From Brevibacillus aydinogluensis (GTDB taxonomy: Bacteria; Bacillota; Bacilli; Brevibacillales; Brevibacillaceae), in NCBI RefSeq assembly GCF_031954365.1, contig NZ_JAUSVZ010000011.1: a DNA stretch of 64,000 bases. The stretch is one strand, 5' to 3'. Below, piece by piece: positions 27,297-35,298 of the stretch. Position numbers and translations under genes: made by a program. Numbering within the stretch: the stretch's first letter is position 1; each line of letters begins with the position of its first letter. Under the pieces are notes generated by a model. The model searched no databases. It had not been told where the DNA came from and saw only the letters and a list, made by a program, of their open reading frames with translations.

Positions 27297-27327
27297 ATTT
27301 ACAGTAAATTGAATCTTGTGATAATCT
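27297..27327 (+). promoter_or_regulatory. Promoter of the XRE-TPR regulator with an inverted repeat
   Basis: TTTACA (27298-27303) with TAATCT (27322-27327) at 18 bases. The -35 lies in a perfect inverted repeat, ATTTAC-A-GTAAAT (27297-27309), that could be an autoregulatory operator. Confidence 0.45.
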
Positions 27328-27376
27328 ATATAAAAAAGTTAAAAAGGATAAACAACTTTCGTAGGGGGCTTCTGCT

Positions 27377-28630
27377 ATGGTAGAGGACGTTCGAGAGATG
27401 CTTCTGAGGTATCGACTCCAGGAGAACATCACGCTCAGTGAGTTGGCGGAGCGGACAGGTGTCAGCAAAAGCGTCCTGTCACGGATTGAATCCGGGGAAA
27501 CGAAACGGCCCGGATTTGCCACCTGCAAAAAAATATCGCAGGCGCTGCAGATTCCCTACGCATCGCTAATCAGCGCGTACCTGGACATGACCGAACAGGC
27601 TGAAATGCTGAAGTTTCTGCTGGAAGAGGCTGTTTCCCTGAATAACAGGTCGCTGGTTCGGAAAGCGGCGCAAAAGTTGCTGGAGACCCCTAAATTGGAC
27701 CCCTTTCTTGCCCTGGATACGTTGCTGCATGTCGCAAAAGAAAAAGAAGAGGCGGAAATCAAACTGGCCCTGTATGACGTATTGATAGACTATACCAGAA
27801 GACGCGGCATTCCTTACTACCTGGCAAAAGGGTTACTGGAACGGTATGAAATCGAACGCGACCACTTTACCCAATTCGAGGAGATTTACCGAAGAGGAAA
27901 GGAACTGCTGCATTACATCGAATACCTGCACCCGATGGAGCGAATCACAGCCTATTATCGTTTGGGCGTACATGCGTACATTCTGGATTACTATCAGGAA
28001 TGCATTGATCTGTGCAGCAAGGGGATTCGTGAAGACCAAACCGACAACAAACATAAAGCCTCCGCTCTGATTGCCATAGTCAACGCGTATCTGCGCCTGG
28101 ACGATCTCATTTTGGCCGAGCTTTACCTGAAAAAGTATGAAAAAAGCAAATATGCGGACTACCGCAAACACCACCTCCGGGCACTGCTGTATGCAAAGAA
28201 AAGGGAATATGACGAAGCAATTCGTCTCTATAAAGAATGTCTTAATGAAGCTAAGCAGGATGCTCGAATTTCAATTGTCAGTGATCTTCTGGAAGTATAT
28301 CTGGAAACCGGAAGAAATGACTTGATCAACGAGTTGATTGATTCTGAAGATCATTATTTACCTGTTGACTGTCATCCACACAGGATCAAAAATGCCGCTA
28401 TATATTACCAACGAAAGAGCATGTGCCAGTTCTCAATGGGACAGATTGACGAGGCGAACGACAGTCTTCTGAAAAGTATTGAATACTATCGGCAGCTTGG
28501 CGATTCTGAAAAGGTGATCGAGTGTTTCGGCCTGCTCGTAAAGCACCATCGACTAAGCAGCAGAAAATTGTCAAACAAGCATATGGAAATAATTGAAAAA
28601 ATATGCTATATTAATGAAATAATGGCATAA
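27377..28630 (+). CDS. XRE/TPR peptide-responsive regulator (RRNPP type)
   Basis: A 417-residue regulator. Residues about 8-62 are an XRE helix-turn-helix (LSELAERTGVSKSVLSRIES). The remaining 350 residues are all-helical with TPR periodicity (for example RITAYYRLGVHAYILDYYQE and KHHLRALLYAKKREYDEAIR), the domain that binds exported-and-reimported peptides in Rap, NprR, PlcR, PrgX and AimR. The ATG is 27377 after TAGGGGG. A small secreted-peptide gene follows 14 bases downstream, the standard place for the cognate pheromone. Family assignment is firm; pathway and targets are unknown. Confidence 0.85.
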   Translation: MVEDVREMLLRYRLQENITLSELAERTGVSKSVLSRIESGETKRPGFATCKKISQALQIPYASLISAYLDMTEQAEMLKFLLEEAVSLNNRSLVRKAAQKLLETPKLDPFLALDTLLHVAKEKEEAEIKLALYDVLIDYTRRRGIPYYLAKGLLERYEIERDHFTQFEEIYRRGKELLHYIEYLHPMERITAYYRLGVHAYILDYYQECIDLCSKGIREDQTDNKHKASALIAIVNAYLRLDDLILAELYLKKYEKSKYADYRKHHLRALLYAKKREYDEAIRLYKECLNEAKQDARISIVSDLLEVYLETGRNDLINELIDSEDHYLPVDCHPHRIKNAAIYYQRKSMCQFSMGQIDEANDSLLKSIEYYRQLGDSEKVIECFGLLVKHHRLSSRKLSNKHMEIIEKICYINEIMA

Positions 28631-28644
28631 GGAGGTGTGTTCCT

Positions 28645-28773
28645 GTGAAAACTTTGCTGTCGCTGCTTGCGTTTGCATTCCTCTTCACCGCAACCGCTGT
28701 CCCCGCAGCACTGCCACATCAAAATGGACAAGGTTCTATTGTCGTAACGGGTGCTGACCCGGACTGGGACTAA
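28645..28773 (+). CDS. Putative signalling-peptide precursor (Phr/NprX-like pheromone)
   Basis: A 42-residue gene starting at GTG 28645, nine bases after AAGGAGG. Residues 1-21 form a signal peptide: a lysine, a Leu/Phe/Ala core and AVPA before the likely cleavage site. The 21-residue remainder starts ALPHQNGQG and ends VVTGADPDWD, hydrophobic then acidic. Small size, Sec signal, position directly after the TPR regulator and a shared terminator are the hallmarks of Phr-type precursors; the active peptide is usually cut from the C-terminal part. I know of no described homologue. Confidence 0.78.
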   Translation: MKTLLSLLAFAFLFTATAVPAALPHQNGQGSIVVTGADPDWD

Positions 28774-28799
28774 ATCAATTGAGGATCTGAAATCAGCTT

Positions 28800-28842
28800 C
28801 CCCCACATTGAGATGCACACTCTCAATATGGGGGTAATTTTT
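28800..28842 (+). terminator. Terminator of the regulator-peptide operon
   Basis: A 14-bp stem (CCCCCACATTGAGA with TCTCAATATGGGGG, one mismatch) with seven-base loop and a run of seven T. Confidence 0.88.
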
Positions 28843-28902
28843 TTGGCAAAGATCATGAGCGTGCGCGGAACAATTCCTGATAAGCACAGTTTAACTACTT
28901 TC

Positions 28903-28944
28903 TAAACAAATATGTTTACAAACACCCTTACCTCATATTATACT
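28903..28944 (+). promoter_or_regulatory. Promoter with palindromes before the small gene
   Basis: TTTACA (28915-28920), 18 bases, TATACT (28939-28944). Two overlapping inverted repeats cover the -35: TAAACA-AATA-TGTTTA (28903-28918) and TGTTT-AC-AAACA (28913-28924). They are candidate operators for a nearby regulator. Confidence 0.55.
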
Positions 28945-28984
28945 TATCATAAAGAAAAGTATGGTAAGTGAGGTGGATGTAGCC

Positions 28985-29155
28985 ATGATCCGTTTGGGAT
29001 GGAAACGTCGGCTGCATGTGATGTTTGCCGGGAAACTGCTGGGACGGGAATTGTACGCGGATGAGGGGTATGTGACACAACTGCTGGAGATGGGCCAGCA
29101 GGAAGCGATCGCAGAGTTTGACCGCGACTTGCAGGCGGTGATTGTTCGCCCCTGA
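28985..29155 (+). CDS. Small hypothetical protein
   Basis: A 56-residue soluble protein with a basic N-terminus (IRLGWKRRLHVMF) and an acidic C-terminal half (QQEAIAEFDRDLQ). ATG 28985 follows GAGGTGG; an in-frame ATG at 28961 adds eight residues with a weak site. Strong promoter directly upstream. I do not recognise it. Its place beside the peptide-regulator operon makes it a possible target, which is inference. Confidence 0.6.
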   Translation: MIRLGWKRRLHVMFAGKLLGRELYADEGYVTQLLEMGQQEAIAEFDRDLQAVIVRP

Positions 29156-29259
29156 CACGGCTCGAGGTCGTTCCCTCTTTTCACGGCAGAGGGAGCGCTG
29201 GCACAGCAGCCTGCTTTTTCAGTACAATGGGGAGAAAAGCGTGAAACAGAGGGATTAAC

Positions 29260-30192
29260 GTGAGTCGCAAGGGATGGTTGGAATACGTCGTGACACAGGA
29301 GGATGCGGGGCTAACCGTCGAGCAGATTGCCCGGCAAAAACTGAGCGTATCGGGGCGAATGCTGCAGCGGTTGACGCGGAGCAAAGGGATATTGCTGAAC
29401 CGCAAGTCTCCATTTTTGCAGCGGCAGGTAAAGGCCGGCGACAAGATAGCGGTACGGGTGCAAGACAACAGACTGGGGCAGGATAAGGGGCCGGCGATGA
29501 AGGCATCTTCCCTTCCGATGCCACCTGTTGTGCAGGTAGATGTGCTGTTTGAAGACGATCACCTCTTGGTCGTATGCAAACCGGCGGGGATGATGGTTCA
29601 CCCGACCCGCCGAGAGCAGGGAAACACGCTGGTGCACATTCTGGCCGATCAGTACCGGTACAAGGGAGAGAACATCCAAATCCATGCGGTACATCGTCTG
29701 GACAAGGAAACGTCCGGTGTCATTTTGCTCGCCAAAAGCAGCTACGGTCATCAACTGGCTGACCGGCTGCTGCGGGAAGGAAGCATCAAGCGGGAGTACC
29801 TTGCTGTCGCCTCCGGTGTGGTGGAGAACGATGCAGACACGATTCATGCCCCGATCGGCCGCGACCCGTGCCACCCGACCAGACGGCGTGTCATGGACAG
29901 CGGTGATCCGGCTGTCACCCACTATGAAGTGATTGCCCGGTCAGAGGAGGCCACATTGGTGCGTGTATGGCTGGAGACGGGACGCACGCACCAGATACGC
30001 GTCCATTTTCAGCACATCGGACATCCTCTGGTGGGCGATGCCATGTACGGAGGAAACAGTGGGCTCATACGGCGGCAGGCCCTGCACGCCTGGAGGCTTT
30101 CGTTTGTGCATCCGGTGAGCGGCGAAGAGATTGTGTGCACTGCCCCCATGCCGGAAGACATGACAAGCCTGATCACCCGGCTCCGGTTGTAG
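29260..30192 (+). CDS. RluA-family pseudouridine synthase
   Basis: A 310-residue enzyme isomerising uridine in rRNA or tRNA. The N-terminal 65 residues form an S4-like RNA-binding domain (MLQRLTRSKGILLNRK); the catalytic domain has the family motif HRLDKETSGVILLAK with the catalytic Asp, then GRTHQIRVHFQHIGHPLVGD. GTG 29260 follows CAGAGGG. RluD-like by architecture; which base is modified cannot be told. Ends in a hairpin at 30212. Confidence 0.92.
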   Translation: MSRKGWLEYVVTQEDAGLTVEQIARQKLSVSGRMLQRLTRSKGILLNRKSPFLQRQVKAGDKIAVRVQDNRLGQDKGPAMKASSLPMPPVVQVDVLFEDDHLLVVCKPAGMMVHPTRREQGNTLVHILADQYRYKGENIQIHAVHRLDKETSGVILLAKSSYGHQLADRLLREGSIKREYLAVASGVVENDADTIHAPIGRDPCHPTRRRVMDSGDPAVTHYEVIARSEEATLVRVWLETGRTHQIRVHFQHIGHPLVGDAMYGGNSGLIRRQALHAWRLSFVHPVSGEEIVCTAPMPEDMTSLITRLRL

Positions 30193-30211
30193 GCTGGGGA
30201 CCCGCACCCGT

Positions 30212-30249
30212 CGGGAAAGCTGGGACACGTAAGTCCGGCAGCTTTCCCG
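30212..30249 (+). terminator. Hairpin after the pseudouridine synthase
   Basis: CGGGAAAGCTG pairs perfectly with CAGCTTTCCCG; no T run. Confidence 0.6.
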
Positions 30250-30356
30250 GTTGTATGACAAGGCTTCATTGTACAAGAAAGTCCTGGACCTTCACATCTT
30301 CGTTGGGCAAATGGATGACCTGTTCGATCTTAAACGATTTGCCATCAATAATTGCC

Positions 30357-30566
30357 ATGTTTAGCAGCAAGACCCTGGTGCTTGCCATCACTGCTCCGCT
30401 TGTCTTCTTCCTTCATGCACTGGCAAGAGGGGCAGGTACCGAACTGGAGCATTTTGTCCGTGAACTGCGTGCAGGTGAACTGTGGGCCATCTTTGTATTG
30501 TGTGCGTTTGCGGAAATCGTATGGTGGTACGGAAAAACCCTGTGGGAATTCCGAGGTAAAAGGTAA
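30357..30566 (+). CDS. Possible small two-helix membrane protein
   Basis: A 69-residue frame from ATG 30357 with two hydrophobic segments (TLVLAITAPLVFFLHALA and LWAIFVLCAFAEIVWWY) and charged ends, looking like a real membrane protein. No convincing ribosome site, so I hold it at low confidence. The rest of the 560-base gap (30193-30756) shows nothing more; the opposite strand has a competing 30-residue frame (from 30359) that is also unsupported. Confidence 0.3.
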   Translation: MFSSKTLVLAITAPLVFFLHALARGAGTELEHFVRELRAGELWAIFVLCAFAEIVWWYGKTLWEFRGKR

Positions 30567-30756
30567 CCGGAGGCAGATGTCCAATGGCGACGACTGTACG
30601 GCTCGCCGTCTTTTGAACGTTCAACTGTTTCGAAATGCCGCCCGATCATTTTGCTGAGGGGTATATCCAGTCTGTGAAATTTGCTCAATTGCTTCATCGT
30701 ATGATACAGATGGATTAATCTTCTCATTAATGAAAGGAACTGAAGCGGAGGGTGGC

Positions 30757-31986
30757 ATGAACAGCAAACAGTTGATGATTGCACTCATAGTTGGACTCTT
30801 GTTCACGACTGCCTGCAGCGGACAGGAGCAGGCAAATGATCCGGCCGAGGTCAAGAAAGTAGAAATCACCGCGGTCAAAAAGGAACAGGCGACCCAGGTG
30901 TCAGAATTGTCTGGCACACTGCAACCGTTGGAAGAGGCGCTTGTTTCGTTTGAAGTGGGCGGCCGGGTGGTCGAACTGGCCAAGGAAGAAGGGGACAACG
31001 TCACGGCAGGCGAACTGCTCGCCCGGTTGGACAGCAGCGACTACTCGCTGCAGGTGGCGTCTGCAGCCGCAGCCGTCCAGCAGACTGCCGCCAATTTGGA
31101 AAAGGTGAACAACGGGGCGCGCGATCAGGAGGTTACGCAGGCGCGGCTGCAGGTGGAAAAAGCGACGATCGCCTACCGGAAGGCGCAAGACGACTTCAAT
31201 AGAATCGAGCGGCTGTATCAGGAAAAAGCGATTTCCCAAAATGAGTACGAAAATGCCAAAAACTATCTGGCCGTTGCGGAAAAAGACCTGCAAAACGCGC
31301 AGCAGGCGTACTCGTTGGTCACGCAGGGGGCGCGCCCGGAGGATCGGGAGCTCACCCGGGCCAGTTACAACCAGGCGGTGGTTTCCAAGGAGCTCGCCGC
31401 CAGCACGTTGGCCAAGACGCAGCTGCGCGCGCCCATCAGCGGGACGGTGATCGCCAAGCTGTCCTCCACTGGTTCGCTGGTCAGTGTGGGCACGCCTGTC
31501 TACCGTGTGGGCAACATTGACACGCTGAAAGTGGTGCTGCCTGTCCCCGACCGGGAGATTTTTGCCTGGAAGGAGGGAGAGATCGTCACCATGGAGCTGT
31601 ATGGCCAAACGCGCAACGGCAAGGTGGTGAAAATCTATCCGGCGACCAACCAGGGAACGGGGACGATCGGGGTGGAGGTTCATATCGGCAATCCCAGACA
31701 TGACTGGTTTGCTGGCCAAGTGGTGAAAGCAAGAAAAACGATCCAGGGCAAGGAAGGCATCTATGTGCCGGTCGAGGCCGTCATCAGCCGCGGCCAGGGA
31801 GATGCGCACGTCTTTCTCAATGTCGGCGGAAAGGCAGTAAAAACGGCCGTGTCCATCGGCGAGATCAACGGCAACCGACTGGAGATCGTGAGCGGTCTGA
31901 AAGAGGGCGACCAGCTGATCGTCAAAGGTGTGGACCGGTTGTTTGACGGCGACCCAATCGAAGCGGCAGGGGGTCAGCCACAGTGA
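30757..31986 (+). CDS. RND efflux adaptor lipoprotein (HlyD/MFP family)
   Basis: A 409-residue membrane-fusion protein. The N-terminus has a lipobox TTAC, so it is anchored outside the membrane. Next come a barrel-sandwich (VVELAKEEGDNVTAGELLARLD), a long coiled-coil hairpin around residues 100-190, the second lipoyl half (LRAPISGTVIAKLSSTGSLV), a beta barrel and a C-terminal domain. I start at ATG 30757 after GGAGGGTGG; ATG 30730 is in frame but poorly placed. Its stop overlaps the pump start by four bases, so they are a coupled pair. Confidence 0.9.
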   Translation: MNSKQLMIALIVGLLFTTACSGQEQANDPAEVKKVEITAVKKEQATQVSELSGTLQPLEEALVSFEVGGRVVELAKEEGDNVTAGELLARLDSSDYSLQVASAAAAVQQTAANLEKVNNGARDQEVTQARLQVEKATIAYRKAQDDFNRIERLYQEKAISQNEYENAKNYLAVAEKDLQNAQQAYSLVTQGARPEDRELTRASYNQAVVSKELAASTLAKTQLRAPISGTVIAKLSSTGSLVSVGTPVYRVGNIDTLKVVLPVPDREIFAWKEGEIVTMELYGQTRNGKVVKIYPATNQGTGTIGVEVHIGNPRHDWFAGQVVKARKTIQGKEGIYVPVEAVISRGQGDAHVFLNVGGKAVKTAVSIGEINGNRLEIVSGLKEGDQLIVKGVDRLFDGDPIEAAGGQPQ

Positions 31987-34900
31987 TCGAATACATCGTC
32001 CGCAAACGGAAAATCACGCTGATGTTTTTCGTGATGGTCGTGGTTGTTGGCTTTCTCAGTTTTCTTCAGCTCCCCAAGCAGGAGTCGCCGGACATCATCG
32101 TCAATATTGCGACCGTGACGACCATCTACCCGGGTGCTTCACCGGAAAAAGTGGAGCAGACCGTCACGAAAAAGCTGGAAGAAAAAATCAACGAACTGCA
32201 GGGACTCAGCTACATTTCGTCCCATTCCAGACTGGGTGTGTCGACGATCATCGTGGAGACGAAGAGCGACGTCGACCCCAAGCAGAAATGGGATGAACTG
32301 CGCAAGAAAGTGAAAGACGCGGAAGCAGATCTGCCCGCCGACGCACAACAGCCCATCATCAACGACGATCTGAACCGCACGTTTGTGCAGACGATGGCGA
32401 TTACCGCCGACACGCGGGAACAGCTCTACAGTCTGCGCTCGTTGTTGAAGTCGTGGAAGGATCAGCTGCGTACCATTCCCAATGTGGCCGATGTTACCAT
32501 CGATGGACTGCCCGAAGAGGAAGTACGCATTGAGGTGGATACGCAGAAGCTGAGCCAGTACGGCCTTACCTGGGGTCAGGTCATGATGGCGGTGAAAAAG
32601 GAGAACGAACGCGTCCCGCTGGGGGATTTGACCACCGACAGCCGGACGTACCAGCTCAAGTTGGCAGAGAATTACGATGTGAATGCGCTGAACAAGGTGA
32701 TCATCTCGCGCACGCCGGAAGGCTACCCCGTATATCTGAAAGATATCGGTACGGTGAAGCTGACCACAGAAACGGTCAAATCGTATTCGTACTACAATGG
32801 GAAACCGTCCGTCTCCCTGAGCATCAACGCCGAGACGGGCAGCGACGTCCCCTCGTTGCAGCGGCGAGTGGACGAGATGATGGCGACGCTGGAAAAATCG
32901 CTGCCGGCGTGGGCAAAAAAACACTCCATCTACTCGCAGAACGAACGCGTGGATGAGCTGTTTGGCGACCTGTCGCGGGAGATGTGGATTGCCATCGCCG
33001 CCGTTTTGCTCGTATGTACGCTGGGGCTGAACCTGATCACCTCGGTAGTCGTCGCCCTGGCCATTCCCATCTCGCTGGCCGTGGGCTTGCTGTTTTTGCC
33101 CTCGCTGGGTATCACGTTAAACATGATCTCCATCGTATCGTTGATCATCGTGTTGGGCATTTTGGTGGATGACGCCGTGGTCGTCAACGACAACATCGAA
33201 CGGCGCCTCTCGGTGCTGGGCGAAAGGCCGTTGCAGGCAGCCATCAACGGCGCCAACGAAGTGTCCATCTCCATCGTCACGGCCACGTTGGCGACAATTG
33301 CCTCATTTGGTCCGCTCATGTTTTTGAACGGCAATGCAGGCCAATTCATCCGTCCCGTGCCGGTGATCATATCGCTGACCATGCTGGCGTCGATGATCAT
33401 GTCGCTGACGATCATTCCGATTTTCCGCCAATGGTATGAGCAGCGCCGCCGCTCGGGAGTGGAAGACTATCGCAAGCCGGCGGGCTTGTTGGGCAAACAG
33501 TTGCAGCAGTTGACCAAATGGTACGCCAAGCGGCTGATGCCGAGGATTTTGAAGCGCCCGCTGCTGGCCGGAATGGTCGGCGTGCTGATCGGCACACTCG
33601 CCTACGGATTGATTCCATTCACCCCGGTTCAACTGTTCCCCAACGATGATCGCCCGCAGTTTTTGGTGGATATCCGCCTGCCGGTTGGCAGCAGCATCGA
33701 CGAGACGGATCGCGTCGTCAGAGGGGTGTCCGACTGGATCATGAAGCAGCCGGGCATCGAATCTGTCGCTTCATACGCCGGCGGCAGCGCACCGAAAATG
33801 TTCGGCGGCGACACCAGTGCCGGCGAAGGCATCACGGTCGGGCAGTTGGTCGTCCGTTTTGACAAAGCGAAAGTAAAAATCGACGATATGATGGAACCGT
33901 GGCAGGAGGAGTTCAAGAAGCTGTACCCGGAAGCAACCATCCTGCCCAAGCAGTTGGAAGCAGGTCCGCCTGTCGGCAAACCGGTGGTGATCCGGCTGTA
34001 CGGGGAGGATGTGGCGACGCTGCGCACCCTGTCCGAGCAGGTCAAGAGCAAGGTGGCGAAAATTCCGGGAACGTACGATGTGCAGGACGACTTCGGCATC
34101 GACAGCTACACGCTGGAGTTTGTCGTCAACAAGGAACTGATGGAACAAAAGCTGGTCAACTACAACGATCTTTCCCAGACGCTGCGCCTCGTCAGCGAAG
34201 GGATTACGGTCAGTCAGTTTGACAACGGGACTGATCTGCTCGACATCAAACTGTTCCTGCAAAAAGGAGAGGAGGACCCGTCCCTGCTTTTCCAACGGCT
34301 GACCGTGGCCAACGCCCGGGGCGAACAGATACCGCTGACCCAGTTGGCGGAAGTAAAGCCCACTTTCAGCACGCAGGCGATTCCGCACCGCGACCTGTCC
34401 CGCTGCGTCACCGTCTCCAGTGACGTCAGAGGACGCACGGCAACGGAGGTCATGCAGGAGATAAAGCCGATGCTGCAGACATTGCCCCTGCCGGACGGCT
34501 ATCGCTGGGAGATAGGCGGAGAGACGTCGGAGCAGACGGAAATTTTCATCGACATGGGCAAACTGTCTGTCGTGGTGGTGTTCCTCATCCTGATCATGAT
34601 CGCGATGCAGTTCTATTCGCTCAGCATTCCGGTGCTGGTGTTAAGCACGGTTTACCTCGCGTTTGCGGGCAGCCTGATCGGGCTGTTTGTCACCCAGACC
34701 CCGCTCGGCTTCATGACGATGATGGGCGTGATTTCGCTCTCTGGGATCGTCGTCCGCAACGGGATCGTCCTGATCGAATTTATCGAGGAGGCGCGGCGTG
34801 ACGGCGTGGAACTGAAGCAGGCGGTGATCCAGGCGGGAGAAGCGCGCTTGAGGCCGATTTTGCTGACCTCGTTTACGGCCGTGGCCGGCTTGATGCCGCT

Positions 34901-35096
34901 TGCCCTCTCCGGAGACGTGCTGTTCCAGCCGCTGGCGGTCACGATTATATTCGGGCTGCTCTTTTCCACCATGCTGACGCTGATCGTCGTACCGTCCTTC
35001 TACACGGTGCTGGCGGAGGGCAAACGGAAGCGGCAGGCGAAAAAGGCAGCCAAGCGCCCCGACCTGTTTGGTCCGGAGGCGGAGATGAAGGCGTAA
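31983..35096 (+). CDS. RND-superfamily efflux pump (AcrB/SwrC-like)
   Basis: A 1037-residue proton-driven exporter with twelve helices and two large extracellular porter loops in the HAE1 pattern. The middle helices contain the conserved acidic pair in GILVDDAVVVNDNIERR (helix 4), which relays protons. GTG 31983 overlaps the adaptor stop (GTGA). In a Gram-positive cell there is no outer-membrane channel; the related B. subtilis SwrC exports surfactin and other amphiphiles. Substrate here is unknown. Confidence 0.92.
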   Translation: MIEYIVRKRKITLMFFVMVVVVGFLSFLQLPKQESPDIIVNIATVTTIYPGASPEKVEQTVTKKLEEKINELQGLSYISSHSRLGVSTIIVETKSDVDPKQKWDELRKKVKDAEADLPADAQQPIINDDLNRTFVQTMAITADTREQLYSLRSLLKSWKDQLRTIPNVADVTIDGLPEEEVRIEVDTQKLSQYGLTWGQVMMAVKKENERVPLGDLTTDSRTYQLKLAENYDVNALNKVIISRTPEGYPVYLKDIGTVKLTTETVKSYSYYNGKPSVSLSINAETGSDVPSLQRRVDEMMATLEKSLPAWAKKHSIYSQNERVDELFGDLSREMWIAIAAVLLVCTLGLNLITSVVVALAIPISLAVGLLFLPSLGITLNMISIVSLIIVLGILVDDAVVVNDNIERRLSVLGERPLQAAINGANEVSISIVTATLATIASFGPLMFLNGNAGQFIRPVPVIISLTMLASMIMSLTIIPIFRQWYEQRRRSGVEDYRKPAGLLGKQLQQLTKWYAKRLMPRILKRPLLAGMVGVLIGTLAYGLIPFTPVQLFPNDDRPQFLVDIRLPVGSSIDETDRVVRGVSDWIMKQPGIESVASYAGGSAPKMFGGDTSAGEGITVGQLVVRFDKAKVKIDDMMEPWQEEFKKLYPEATILPKQLEAGPPVGKPVVIRLYGEDVATLRTLSEQVKSKVAKIPGTYDVQDDFGIDSYTLEFVVNKELMEQKLVNYNDLSQTLRLVSEGITVSQFDNGTDLLDIKLFLQKGEEDPSLLFQRLTVANARGEQIPLTQLAEVKPTFSTQAIPHRDLSRCVTVSSDVRGRTATEVMQEIKPMLQTLPLPDGYRWEIGGETSEQTEIFIDMGKLSVVVVFLILIMIAMQFYSLSIPVLVLSTVYLAFAGSLIGLFVTQTPLGFMTMMGVISLSGIVVRNGIVLIEFIEEARRDGVELKQAVIQAGEARLRPILLTSFTAVAGLMPLALSGDVLFQPLAVTIIFGLLFSTMLTLIVVPSFYTVLAEGKRKRQAKKAAKRPDLFGPEAEMKA

Positions 35097-35135
35097 CGCA
35101 CTGACATAACGCGAACACTGCAACAATAGGCAGGT

Positions 35136-35192
35136 CCCCTCCGTGCCGAGCCGGAAAGCCGGGTGTTTTTAAGCGTGCGCGGAGGGGGTTTT
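35136..35192 (+). terminator. Terminator of the RND operon
   Basis: CCCCTCCG (35136-35143) pairs with CGGAGGGG (35180-35187); an inner hairpin lies between and GTTTTT follows. Confidence 0.75.
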
Positions 35193-35298
35193 TGCTTCAT
35201 GCCGTCGTTTTCCAGCTGGTTGCCGTTATGGTATGATGGACCCAAAAGCCCGATCGGGACATGACGACGGGACGCAATCCAGGAAAGGAGTGTCCAGG

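Noticed and set aside
30345..30584. 79-codon minus-strand frame with CPSCQC
   Set aside because: Zinc-ribbon-like pair is isolated, there is no ribosome site and the frame overlaps a membrane-like frame on the other strand.
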